Source: Dastarcus helophoroides
Taxonomy: Eukaryota > Arthropoda > Insecta > Coleoptera > Bothrideridae
Reading direction: 5' to 3'
Length of the DNA: 64,000 nucleotides
Assembly: GCA_028583605.1 (NCBI GenBank)
Contig: CM053333.1
Coordinates: 26,143,302 to 26,207,301, forward strand
Below the pieces are notes generated by a model. That model worked only from the letters and a program-made list of their open reading frames with translations, did not search any database and was not told where the DNA came from. Position numbers and translations under genes: made by a program. The first letter of the stretch is position 1. The number at the start of each line of letters is the position of its first letter. This document shows positions 1 through 11,129 of the stretch, piece by piece.

Positions 1-45
1 GAAGAGAGAGAGAGAAGAGAGAGAGAGTGAGAGAGAGAGAGAGAG
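1..45. repeat. (GA)n microsatellite
   Basis: An almost pure GAGAGA run opens the window, with a few interruptions (an AA and a GT). It continues off the left edge, so its full length is unknown. No coding content. Confidence 0.95.
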
Positions 46-956
46 TATCTTTTTTTCACAATTTTGCCTTTTCTCAAATTGCGACTTTCTTAAAATTTGA
101 TCATTAGATCACAATGATGCTTTGGACCGAGCCTATTTTAATCAGATGAAGACAAAGGGTTCCGTTACTGTTATTTCGGTTACATAACAGTCACATGATT
201 ATTTTTTCACATTACGAACAATTTTGGGAAAATCAAGGAATAATTGACCAAGGATAAATTAATCAAAGCAAAATGACATTGAGTATTCGGTGAATTCTTA
301 TAATATTCTTAGTTTAATTTCTGGATCTGGATGGATTATTTACACTGAGCAACATAACCAAACTGCTATCATTAGGTGACAATGATGTTTTAGTCTGAGG
401 CCAGATGAAGATAAATTGAGGTATTCTCTGTCAGTCCAATTACGAATCATGTCTTAACTGTTTTATTTATAAAGTAAACCTCTGCGATGTATAAAAACAA
501 ACCCGAATTAAGTAGCCCCCCTTTATTATCATTTCACACTATCTGCGAGTTGCAACTCAAGGTCGGATTTAAGAGCGTGTGTCCACTTATTCGTTTAAGT
601 ATGTAGGTTCAACCTGTTTTGTCGTAAGATGAAATAGTTCCATAGGAAAACCGTTATATGCTTAAGAAATGCCGTCATTTGTAAGACGCTTTTTTAAATT
701 TGTCTGCACCTGTAACAAATTTGGGGGCAAAATTTTTTGACCTAAAAAAAATCATTGGACCTAAATGGACCTAAAAAAAATCATTGTGAGGTAGCTCTTT
801 CAAATGATATTCCACGCGATATAGTAAAACTTGGTTTTTCTTTGCACCAGTTTAACCCTCCATTTTGATTTAAAATATTCCTAGTCGTTGACTGGCGATA
901 GTGAGCCATCAAAGACTAACACTATTCAAATTTTCAAATTCCTGCGTTGCATAGTT
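46..956. other. A/T-rich non-coding stretch, no gene seen
   Basis: No supported reading frame and no recognisable transposon. One local feature is a 19-bp direct repeat (GACCTAAAAAAAATCATTG) at 739-757 and 768-786. The rest is ordinary A/T-rich sequence unlike the A/T-tract domains elsewhere in the window. Confidence 0.6.
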
Positions 957-1045
957 TTCGAGGAAAACCTCCGTGACAGATGGACGTACGAACGGACGGA
1001 TAGATAAACGCACGGACAGGCTGACGGATGGATAGAAGGGTGAGA
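957..1045. repeat. Degenerate GGAC/GGAT tetranucleotide-type repeat
   Basis: A run of imperfect GGAC and GGAT words (gacggatgga-like) lies directly before the 5'-truncated LINE fragment. The short minus-strand frame across it, rich in His, Ser and Pro, is an artefact of the repeat. Confidence 0.6.
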
Positions 1046-1059
1046 TTCTATAAGGGTTC

Positions 1060-1839
1060 CTTTTTTCCTTTTCTTCCTTCTGGACTCTGTCATTTGATAT
1101 TCAGTTTTCCCGCTAACAGATCTTTTCAAGTCGTCCTCGATGGCATCTCATCCGAGACATTTGCGATTAATGCGGGGTTGCCTCAGGGGTCTGTCTTGTC
1201 TCCTACTCTGTATTACACATAAACGATCTCTTAGCTTCAACTTCCAATCCGATATACAATTACGCAGAGCATAGTAGTGTGATGTCATCCTTTTTCTCCA
1301 ACAAACCGTTATCCGTCGCTGCATCAGATCGACTAAGGGAACAGCGGATACAGATGATTTATCAGGATCTCGAAATTCTTCTGGAATGGGATAAGAAAAA
1401 TCTAGTCGACTTCAACACCTCAAAAATTCAGGCCGTAGTTTTCTCTAAGAAAACATCAAGGGATAATGCAACATGGACGGTAAAATCCTCCCGATGGAAT
1501 TTAATCTGTCTATCCTAGGAGTGAATGCGAGCACTTGCTTTTCTTGAGACGATCATGTGCGTGCTATTGCCAAATCTGCCGCTAGGCTTTCTTTTTGGAG
1601 CTAAAAAGTACTCCACATCTCATCAGCTACTCACACTATACAAAGCTCAAGTTAGGCCAACACTAGAATACTGTTCTCATGTTTGGAGTTCAGCTCCAGA
1701 GCACACTTTCTTTTGAATTTAATTCAAAGAGCGATTCGTCTAATTGATGACGAGGGTTTGACCGATTCTCTCGAAACACTAGAGCACAGGGGATGGTTGG
1801 TGACTTGTCTCTTTTCTAAAAGAACTATCATGGGATATT
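1060..1839 (+). pseudogene. Jockey-type LINE, 3' part of reverse transcriptase (copy 1, dead)
   Basis: This is a 5'-truncated copy of the same LINE family as the element that runs off the right edge of the window. The DNA aligns closely from the Leu-Cys-His-Leu block (about 1085 versus 63340) through the palm and thumb of the reverse transcriptase to about 1839. The conserved GLPQGSVLSPTL segment (about 1175-1215) is intact. The following catalytic box, expected as F/Y-A-D-D, reads Y-A-E-H, so both aspartates are lost. Three separate frames are needed to follow the protein (about 1100-1222, 1279-1518, 1525-1716), so several indels and stops have accumulated. The left breakpoint is approximate because it merges into the GGAY repeat and a pyrimidine run. 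I see no target-site duplication. Family assignment rests on motif order and similarity between the two copies, not on a search. Confidence 0.85.
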
Positions 1840-2215
1840 GAATGTTTTAGTACTTACTTGTCGGAATATTTGTTAGCATTCGAGTTGGATATACCAAACC
1901 GACAAGATCTAACAAGATCGAAACCGGTATTTGGTTTCCAAACTTCGAATCTAATAAATGTTCAAACCTATTGGTCTGTGCATTATAGAATCCTTGTCTT
2001 CTGGGAACTCTCCTAGAGAGCAACCGTTGCGCTAGGTGGCAGTGTTTCAACTGTTGGTAGTTCATCTACCTATGATTCACTATGCATGCCTAGAGGGCTG
2101 CATGAATTTGTAGTTTAGGTTGCATTCTTCTTGCATACGACATTGTTGGCGATGGCCATAGTTTCTCTATGGACCAATAGGTGGTAGTACTAAGAGTCAC
2201 TCGCTTGACGCCTGT
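1840..2215 (+). repeat. LINE 3'-terminal segment, repeat unit 1
   Basis: This continues copy 1 of the Jockey-type LINE. Read with indels it resembles the C-terminal tail usual in these elements, where an aromatic-Asn-Ser-Leu-Pro block is followed by a short basic end: NSPRE at about 2007-2021, then VAVFQLL at about 2037-2057. The block from GAATGTTTTAG (1840) is repeated in tandem from 2216, giving a 376-bp period. A third copy of the segment lies at 52297-52610. Minus-strand frames through these units are shadows. Confidence 0.6.
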
Positions 2216-2469
2216 GAATGTTTTAGTACTTACTTGTCGGAACATTTGTTAGCATTCGAGTTGGATATACCAAACTGACGAGATCTAAAAAGATCGAAAC
2301 CGGTATTTGGTTTCCAAACTTCGAATCTAATAAATGTTCAAACCTATTGGTACGTGCATTATAGAATCCTTGTCTTCTGGGAACTCTCCTAGAGAGCAAC
2401 CGATTCGCTTGGTGGCAGTGTTTCAACTGTTGGTAGTTCAGCTACCTATGATTCACTATACACGCCTGG
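2216..2469 (+). repeat. LINE 3'-terminal segment, repeat unit 2
   Basis: About 95 percent identical by eye to 1840-2093: same start, same TCGAAACCGGTATTTGG block and same TATGATTCACTATRCAYGCC end. It stops at CACGCCTGG, where unit 3 restarts inside the element at GGTATTTGGTTTCC. The units therefore have different breakpoints, which points to unequal recombination rather than three separate insertions. Confidence 0.75.
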
Positions 2470-2530
2470 TATTTGGTTTCCAAACTTCGAATCTAATAAA
2501 TGTTCAAACCTATTGGTCTGTGCATTATAG
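2470..2530 (+). repeat. LINE 3'-terminal segment, partial unit 3
   Basis: Sixty-one bases repeat the block TATTTGGTTTCC through GTGCATTATAG found in units 1 and 2, then break off into unrelated A/T-rich DNA. The junction with unit 2 shares the GG dinucleotide. Confidence 0.75.
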
Positions 2531-3359
2531 CATTTTTTTGAGGTTACTCCAGCTTTAAGACGAACTTGTGTTATATGTGGGGAAGTACGAACAAATCCTT
2601 TATTGTTAAAACCACTTTATTACTAGTCAATATTAGCAAAGTTGTAAATTTCCAATGGAAATTATTTAAAGAATTTGTATGTTTATTCGCATTTTTGTTG
2701 GGGTATAAATAGCTTATCCTTCGGTTGGTGTATATCGGTATGGAGAAAATAAAGTTGTTTTCTGATTGCGAAATGTTTATTCTATGTTAATTTTGGAATA
2801 CAATGTGTAATAATAGTAGGAGCAACAAAGGGCAATTTTGCATGCATTAGGGGCTAATTTGATTGTTCCAAGCGAAAGGTGCATATGCGTAACCAAATTT
2901 TGCTTCAGCATTTCAAGAATTAGTAGCCAAAACATGGCAAAATTTATTACAAAATACATGAGCCTGAGAGCGGGAAGGGAGTCCCAAGTAACCTACCAAG
3001 AGCTTCGTCTGTAAGAAAACGAATTTTAAGATTAAAAGGTCTGGATTTGTAGAAAAAACCGAATTTTGGAAAAGCAACGTTTTCAGGAAATCGGATCTAC
3101 CAATAAACCTGAAGCGTGTGTTTGGTTTTTTGTCCGCGCTAATTTCAGAAACTGCTCGATCGATTTTAATGAAACGTTTCCTCACAAGTAGAACATCTTT
3201 TGGGGTACCTCTTGGGCTATTTTTATCCCAGGAAAACTTTAAATAACTCAGTTGTGTTAACAATTTTATTTGAGGTTATAATACAGATTTTTTAAAATTA
3301 TTCTATTAAAATCAAATTTTATTTTAAATGACGTCATTGGAACGCGCACAAAGTCGCTA
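2531..3359. other. Non-coding; one unsupported 116-codon minus frame
   Basis: No confident gene. A minus-strand frame of 116 codons (2913-3263) is open and has less skewed composition than the A/T domains, but I recognise no motif, splice site or start context. It may be a relic of a dispersed repeat. The rest is A/T-rich. Confidence 0.4.
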
Positions 3360-5240
3360 GTCAGCCAGTTTTAAATAGAAATAGACATTTTTTAAGGTCG
3401 AATTTTGAAAAGAAAATGTTAGAATTTTCAGAAAATAATCCAAATTTCCAAATACTATGTATATGTTCATTTTCCAGAAAAGTGTAGAATTTTATGAAAA
3501 AGTTCGAAATTTTCAGAAAAAAAATAGAATTGCAAGAAAACAAGTCCAAAGCTATTTTTCTCAAAATTCTTAATTTTTTTATTTACATTCTGACAACCTT
3601 CGAGAAAAATTCCAAGAAATATTTTCCTTGGAATTTGAATTTTAAAACAAATTATTTCGATTATTTTTTGTAACATTTTTACCTAATAATATAGAAAATG
3701 AAGAAATTTTGAAAATAAAAGCCGAAAATTCAATACAATTCTTGTCAGAATTTTCACTTTTTTATTTAAATTTTATATTAGTTTTGAAATTTCGAGACAT
3801 AGGTTCAAATTTCTAATAAATAGCGTCGAAACTTAGCAATAAACATTTATTTCGAAATTTTTACATTTTCATTAATATTCCCAAATTTTGAGAAAATAAA
3901 CGAATTTTGGTTAAGTCAAAATTTAGAAAAAAGGGCGAATTTCGAGAAAACTTTAACATTTTTAGAAAGAAATGGCGAATTTTAAGATAAAAGTCGATAA
4001 TTCGAGAATAAGATAAAATTTTTGAAATGTTTTCAAAATTTTAAATAACCGAAGTTTAAAATTTCTATTTTTTTCGAAATGTCGACTTCTGAACTTTTTT
4101 CTGATTTCCGACTTTTTAATATTTCGGATTTAATTTGAAAACTTTTTTTTTTGAAAATTTCTACATTTCACAATTTCCAATTTTTTTTAGAATTTTCACT
4201 TTTCCAACATTTAAACTTTTTTCAAAATTTTTACTTTTCTGAAATATTGATTTTCATTGAAAATTTCAACTTTTTAGATTTTGGCCTTTTTCAAAATTTC
4301 TACTAATTCTGAACATTGTGATATATTCAAAATTTTTACTATCTGAAGTTTAAAATTTTGAATTTTTTCAAAATTTCAGCGCATCGTCAAGTTGTGATCT
4401 TGTCGATTTTTTTAAATTAATTTCACGTTTTTGAGAAATTCAGACTTTTTTGATTTTTTCCTAATTTAAAAAATCTATCTCTTTTGAAATTTCAACATTT
4501 AAAATTTAATTTTTATTCAGAGATTTTACTTTTTGAACATTTTTACTAATTTAAAAATTTTCTTTCTGGAATATTGATTTTTTGAAAATTTTTACTATTT
4601 TAAAAATTGTCACCTTTTTTAAAATTTCTACATTTTTGAAAATTTCGATCTATTTTCCATAAATTTCTCCTTTAAAGAATAATTTTCGAAATTAAACTTG
4701 AAACTTTGGCAAAAAACTTTGAAATTTCAGTTTCTCGAACATCATTTTTTGAAAAAATCGTTCTTGATATCAAAATGTTGGCTTCCAATGTTGCAATTTT
4801 AAGTTTCGAAAATTCAACTTTAAATCGAAATTTCCCTGAAACAGAACGAAATTTTGATCTGAAAGTCAAAATTTTCAGAAAATCTGTTTCGAGACTTCGA
4901 AATTAGATTATTATCTAAATTTAAGCGAAATTTTCGAAACCATAGACGAAATTTTGAGAAACACAAACGATTCAGAACAACATACTTTCTTAAGCAACTT
5001 GACTTTTTTCCAGAAGTGTGACTTTAACCTAAAATTTTCTAATTTCAAGTAGCAATTTCTCAAAAATTCGAAACTTCCAGAAAAATTTCGACTAATATCT
5101 TGATCACGAATTTTTGAGTAAGTAAACATTTTACATCGATTTGAAATTGTAAGTCTAAGTCAAAATATGGTGACTGAATTCAAAAAAACTTTGGAGTTTC
5201 TAAGGAAAAATGTTGCTCAAAATTTTACACACTTTTATAC
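3360..5240. repeat. A/T-tract sequence domain, mixed polarity
   Basis: Degenerate sequence made of short words AAATTTCGA, TTTTGAAAA and GTCGAAA, with CpG mostly confined to TCGA. Both polarities occur: A-type at about 3360-3480 and 3880-4000, T-type (CTTTTTCAAAATTTC) at about 4070-4680, then mixed. Short open frames on both strands (for example 4706-4906 and 4911-5129) arise from composition and are not genes. Confidence 0.8.
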
Positions 5241-6085
5241 ACTCGACATTTTGTTTTACTTCACGTAACAGATATATTAATTAAACTGTTGAAACTAAGC
5301 AGAAAACAATTACTCTTTTTCACTTTTTTGTTGCTCTTCTGGGAAACATTAGGTAAATTAGGGAAAATTAATTGTTTCATGATCATTATTTAGCAAATGT
5401 AATAACGTCAGAAAGGAATCATATTATTGTGAGCAAGAGTAATTTTCTCTAAAATCAATCCTTTTTTGATACGAAACAATTTCTTCAGTTGATTAATTCA
5501 TCGATACCAACTTTGTATATCAATTAACGATATCAACGTTAAAAAAATTAAATCAAATAAAAATGAAACGATTAAACATCCGAATTAAAACTTTTGGCTA
5601 ATTTGCTAATTTTTCAATCGTTTAAACAATTGCTTACCTTTTCAATCAGTCGAAAAAAAAACGAAAGAATACCGCAGTTTTATCAAAACATTTTATTTGA
5701 ACCTTATTAAATACAATAATTAGTATTTTTATTAACCTCGGCGGCGATATTTCTTTTATTAAACCTTCAACTTAAACGAATATAAATAACTCCATAATCT
5801 CACAGTCTCGAAAAATTACTTGGGGAAGAAATGAGCTACAAAATAATTTACGAAGATAAATAACTGTCACGCAGAATTTATTAATGTAAATACTTTACGT
5901 ACTCATTAAAAATTATTAAAGTTGGAGATATTTTCAAAAGAATACAGGCGTTATATTTTCTGGTTTCAAGCTAATAAACGATGGATGTGACGTTAACACA
6001 AAAATATAAATTCCCAAGTTGCTCAATCTGAACTTAATAAATTCTTCACAGCGCCAAGTTTGTACGGCCGCGAGCAAGTTTCCTA
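5241..6085. other. A/T-rich non-coding stretch, no gene seen
   Basis: Ordinary A/T-rich DNA without the tract words of the flanking domains. I find no coding exon, tRNA or transposon end. It leads into the Penelope-like relic. Confidence 0.5.
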
Positions 6086-6086
6086 A

Positions 6087-6240
6087 GTTTATAAATTAAA
6101 TTGTTCGGATTGTAATGCTGCCTACATCAGGGAAACATGACGCAGTATGAATAATAGATATATGGAACACTTCAACGCGCCGACGAATTCACCAATTAAT
6201 CCAAAAATGTCTCGGTTTGTCAACTTTAAATTATTTACAT
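6087..6240 (+). pseudogene. Relic of a GIY-YIG endonuclease, Penelope-like retroelement type
   Basis: In one frame the sequence reads VYKLNCSDC, then AAYIRET, a stop, then RSMNNRYMEHFNAP. This matches the order of the GIY-YIG nuclease core as it occurs at the C-terminus of Penelope-like elements: Y-K-L-x-C-x-x-C, Y-I-G-x-T, an R-S-x-x-x-R helix, then E-H. Here the Gly of YIG is Arg, and a TGA replaces the residue after Thr, so the copy is dead. A further stop lies three codons upstream of VYKL. No reverse transcriptase part is visible upstream. About 50 codons survive inside otherwise featureless DNA. A GIY-YIG domain from another source is possible, but the paired cysteines before the tyrosine favour Penelope. 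Confidence 0.55.
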
Positions 6241-6689
6241 ATGGAACTTACTCTGGAAAGGTGTTTGTTAAGTTGAAATTCTGAGAAAATTACCAAAATG
6301 TTCGTCGCGAACGAGTAAAATTTTTTAGGCAAATTCTGACAACGCACAAATATTCTGACGAAGATTCTACCTGGACAGTTTTAAAATGAAATTGAAATTC
6401 TTTTTTCTTTATCGGATTTCGACTTAAATATAGTTCAAAATGTTCACCCATTTCTTCCCCCCAGCTGTCACATTTTGATCCAATAGTTCAAAATGTTTTG
6501 CTGAGAATACCTTAAATGGAAAACTCAATAATTTTGAAATCTAATCTCGACAACTTCAAATCGAAACTATAACAGCAGAAAGAACAAAGTAAATCTTAAA
6601 GTTTAGCCTTTTACTGTTTTTGTTTTTTTCCTCGAAGTTAAATGTTGTCTTGGAATTTCGGATTAAATCCTAATTTTGGTGAAAATTTA
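6241..6689. other. A/T-rich non-coding stretch
   Basis: No gene, RNA or transposon end recognised. A short inverted repeat at about 6728-6790 (TTTTTTCCGAAATTTAGAATAT and its complement) marks the entry into the next A/T-tract domain. Confidence 0.5.
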
Positions 6690-7029
6690 CATTGCCTGGA
6701 TCATGGCGAGATACCAGTCAAATTCCAATTTTTTCCGAAATTTAGAATATATTCTGAATATTCTAAATTTCGGAAAAAAAATCGGAATCTGATTTCTTTT
6801 TAAACTATTTGATGGGAATTTGATGGTAATTACTTCGTTTTTTGGAATTTAATAAACGGAACAAGTTGAAAATTTTATGCAAAAAAAATAGTTGCGAAAT
6901 TCCGAGATTTTACACATTCCGAAAAAACGCAAACTATTAATTCCAAATATCAGGTCTTTATAAAAAAATTATTTTTTTTAGATCAAAATTTTCAAAAGTT
7001 TCAGGGATAAAAAATGAATGCTTACACAC

Positions 7030-10000
7030 ACCCTCTTTCACTTCCGATATTTGGAAGTCCAAATTTCGTGTATCCCCAGTTTCGAATTTAAAATCATTTT
7101 GCCACTTTCACTTCTGCAAATTTTGTGAAAACTCAAACTTTCTATGTTTAATCCATGAAGACATCGAAATCCATCAAAAATTTTAAGTACCACTGAGTTA
7201 ATTGTTCGAAAAATTTGAAATTTTGAAAAAAAATCCAAATACTGAAAGTCGAAATTTAAAACTGAAATTTTCAAAAAGAGTTCAAAATTTGCATAGTCAA
7301 AATGTTGAAAAAAGGCCAAAACTTTTAAAAAAAGTGTAAATTTATAACTAAATCGAACTTTTTAAAATAGTGGGCATATTAAAAAATATTCAAAATTTTC
7401 AAAAAAGAAAAATCTTGAAAATTGGAATATTATCAAAACGTGAAAAATCTCAAAAAACTGGAAATTTTAAAATGTAGCAATTTTTAAAATAAGTCGAAAT
7501 TTTCAAAATAAGCCAATATTTTCAAAATAAGCCAAAATTACAAAATGTTCACAAATTCCGTTGTTTCCAAAGCAAACATTTTTCTAAATTAATTTAAAAG
7601 TTGTAGGAAATTCTTTAAAAATGTCAAATTCAGAAAAAGATCGAACCCTTAATAATCAAAACTTCCACATTTCCAAAAAATTCGAAATTTTCAAAATAAA
7701 AGTTCAAAATTCGGATAATCAAAATTTTGAAAAAAGACCGAGATTTTAGAAAAAAGTGTAAATTTATAAAAAGATCGAACTTTTTCAAATAGTGAGCATA
7801 TTAAAAAATATTCAAAATTTTCAAAAAAGAAAATCTTGGAAAATGGAATATTATCAAAACGTGAAAATTCTCAAAAAACTGGAAATTTTAAAATGTAGAA
7901 ATTTTTAAAATAAGTCGGAATTTTCAAAATAAGCCAAAATTTACAAAATAAGCCAAAATTACAAAATGTTCACAAATTCCGTTGTTTCCAAAGCAACAAT
8001 TTTTTTAAATTAATTTAAAAGTTGTAGGAAATTCTTAAAAAATGTCAAATTCAGAAAAAGATCGAACCCTTAATAGTCAAAACTTCCACATTTCCAAAAA
8101 ATTCGAAATTTTCTAAATAAAAGTTCAAAATTCGGATAATCAAAATTTTGAAAAAAGACCGAGATTTTAGAAAAAAGTGTAAATTTATAAAAAGATCGAA
8201 CTTTTTCAAATAGTGAGCATATTAAAAAATATTCAAAATTTTCAAAAAAGAAAATCTTGGAAATTGGAATATTATCAAAACGTGAAAATTCTCAAAAAAC
8301 TGGAAATTTTAAAATTTAGCAATTTTTAAAATAAGTCGAAATTTTCAAAATAAGCCAATATTTTCAAAATAAGCCAAAATTACAAAATGTTCACAAATTT
8401 CGTTGTTTCCAAAACAACATTTTTTTTAAATTAATTTAAAAGTCGTAGGAAATTCTTAAAAAATGTCAAATTCAGAAAAAGATCGAACCCTTAATAATCA
8501 AAACTTCCACATTTCCAAAAAATTCGAAATTTTCAAAATAAAAGTTCAAAATTCGGATAATGAAAATTTTGAAAAAAGACCGAGATTTTAGATTAAAGTG
8601 TAAATTTATAAAAAGATCAAACTTTTTCAAATAGTGAGCATATTAAAAAATATTCAAAATTTTCAAAAAAGAAAATCTTGGAAATTGGAATATTATCAAA
8701 ACGTGAAAATTCTCAAAAAACTGGAATTTTAAAATGTAGAAATTTTTAAAATAAGTCGAAATTTTCAAAATAAGCCAATATTTTCAAAATAAGCCAAAAT
8801 TACAAAATGTTCACAAATTTCGTTGTTTCCAAAACAACATTTTTTTTAAATTAATTTAAAAGTCGTAGGAAATTCTTAAAAAATGTCAAATTCAGAAAAA
8901 GATCGAACCCTTAATAATCAAAACTTCCACATTTCCAAAAAATTCGAAATTTTCAAAATAAAAGTTCAAAATTCGGATAATGAAAATTTTGAAAAAAGAC
9001 CGAGATTTTAGAAAAAAGTGTAAATTTATAAAAAGATCAAACTTTTTCAAATAGTGAGCATATTAAAAAATATTCAAAATTTTCAAAAAAGAAAATCTTG
9101 GAAATTGGAATATTATCAAAACGTGAAAATTCTCAAAAAACTGGAAATTTTAAAATGTAGAAATTTTTAAAATAAGTCGAAATTTTCAAAATAAGCCAAA
9201 ATTTACAAAATAAGCCAAAATTACAAAATGTTCACAAATTCCATTGTTTCCAAAGCAACAATTTTTTTAAATTAATTTAAAAGTTGTAGGAAATTCTTAA
9301 AAAATGTCAAATTCAGAAAAAGATCGAACCCTTAATAGTCAAAACTTCCACATTTCCAAAAAATTCGAAATTTTCAAAATAAAAGTTCAAAATTCGGATA
9401 ATCAAAATTTTGAAAAAAGACCGAGATTTTGGAAAAAAGTGTAAATTTATAAAAAGATCGAACTTTTTCAAATAGTGAGCATATTAAAAAATATACAAAA
9501 TTTTCAAAAAAGAAAATCTTGGAAATTGGAATATTATGAAAACGTGAAAATTCTCAAAAAGCTGGAAATTTTAAAATGTGGAAATTTTCAAAATAAGCCA
9601 AAATTTTCAAAATAAGCCAAAATTACAAAATGTTCACAAATTCCGTTGTTTCCAAAGAAAAAATTTTTTTAATTAATTTAAAAGTTGTAGGAAATTCTTA
9701 AAAAATGTCAAATTCAGAAAAAGATCGAATCCTTAATAGTAGCAACCACAGCTTCAAAAAAATGTCGAGATTTTCAAAAAGTCAAAATTTTAAAACTTCG
9801 GATAATTGAAATTTTAAAAAGATCGAAATATACAAAAAAAACGGAAATTTTGAAAACAAGTCGATATTTTTGAAAGAAAATTCTGACAAAAATTGAAATT
9901 ATTAAATATCCAAATTTTGAAGATAAGTCGAAATTGTACAAGTTTTACAAATTTCGCTATTTTCCAAAAAAAATCGAAACAAACAAACCCTGTCACTTCC

Positions 10001-10890
10001 GATATCTGAAAGTCGAAAATTCGTGTACCCCCAGTTTCGATTTTAAAATCACTTTGTCAGTGGGTTTGCCTTCCAGTTTTCTAAATTTTGTGAATATTCG
10101 ATATTTCTATTTTAAATCCAAGATATCGAAATCCATCAAAAATTTTACGTACGACAAAATCAAAGTGAGTTAATTTTCCGATAAATTCAAAATTTTGAAA
10201 AAAAATCGAAAGACTGAAAGTCAAAACTTCCACATTTTTACAAAAGTCGAAATTTACAAAAAAAAAAGTCCAAAATTCGGAGTCAAAATTTGAAAAGACC
10301 GAGATTTTCGAAAAAAGCGTAAATTTATAAAAAGATCGAACTTTTTAAAATAGTGGGCATATTACAAAATATTCAAAATTTTCAAAGAAAAAATTTCTGA
10401 AAATGGGAATGTTATCAAAAAGTGAAAATTGTCAAAAAAAGGGGAAATTTTAGAATGACGAAATTTTTAAAATAAGCCGAAATTTTCAAAATAAGACAAA
10501 ATTACAAAAATTTCAAAGTTTTCCTTTTTTTAAACAACGGAATCAAAGTTTTACTTTTTTTAAACAACGGAATTTTTGGAAATAATTTCCAAATTTTTGA
10601 AAATTCTCAAAAAATGTCAAATTTGAAAAAAGATCGGAACCTTAACATTCACAACCACAACTTCAAAAAAATGTCGAGATTTTGAAAAAAGTCAAAATTT
10701 TAAATCTTTGATAACCAAAATTTTAATAAATCGAAATGAACAAAAAATTGGAAATTTTGAAAAAAAGTCGAAATTTTTGAAAGTGAAAATTCTGAAAAAA
10801 TCGACATTTCTAAATATTCAAATTTTGAAGATAAGTCAAAATTGTACAGTTTTACAAATTTCGCTATTTTCCAAAAAAAAATCGAAATTT
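7030..10890 (+). repeat. Large tandem duplication enclosing a satellite array
   Basis: Two copies of one segment lie head to tail. Copy 1 is about 7030-9985: head CTTTCACTTCCGATATTTGG, array, tail ending TTTCGCTATTTTCCAAAAAA. Copy 2 is about 9986-10890: head GTCACTTCCGATATCTGAAA, one array unit, the same tail. The heads (7030-7300 versus 9988-10220) and tails (about 9700-9985 versus 10600-10890) align well by eye. Copy 1 is about 2.95 kb and copy 2 about 0.9 kb because the internal unit was amplified only in copy 1. Confidence 0.75.
7320..9740 (+). repeat. Tandem array of about 420-bp units
   Basis: The landmark CAAAATGTTCACAAATT occurs at 7541, 7962, 8383, 8803, 9224 and 9626, giving steps of 421, 421, 420, 421 and 402 bp. 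Each unit also carries GATCGAACTTTTTCAAATAGTGAGCATATT and TTAATTTAAAAGTYGTAGGAAATTC. Units in the middle are nearly identical, while the first and last are more diverged, as expected for unequal crossing-over. A related single unit sits at about 10220-10570. No coding capacity. Confidence 0.9.
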
Positions 10891-11129
10891 TCAATTTAGA
10901 CCAAATTAAAAATTAGTCTAAATTTTTCAAGAAAAACGTCAAATTCAAAAAAAATCGTGAGTAAACTTCGGAACCCAAAATTTTTAAAAGATCGTAATTT
11001 ACAAACAAATCTGGAAATTTTAAAAAAAGGTCAACATTTTTGAAGTAGAATATTCTAGAAAAACGTCTATCGAAATTTAAAATTCAAATTTTTCAAGAAG
11101 TAAAGCTTTTTCCAAATGCGGGAAAAATC

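Noticed and set aside
1847..2426. Two similar minus-strand frames (LLSRRVPRRQGF type) considered as a small duplicated gene family
   Set aside because: They are antisense shadows of the tandemly repeated LINE 3' end. A third copy at 52298-52516 is explained the same way.
2913..3263. A 116-codon minus-strand frame with fairly balanced composition
   Set aside because: No recognised motif and no support from neighbouring exons. It may be a dispersed repeat, but I could not establish a gene.
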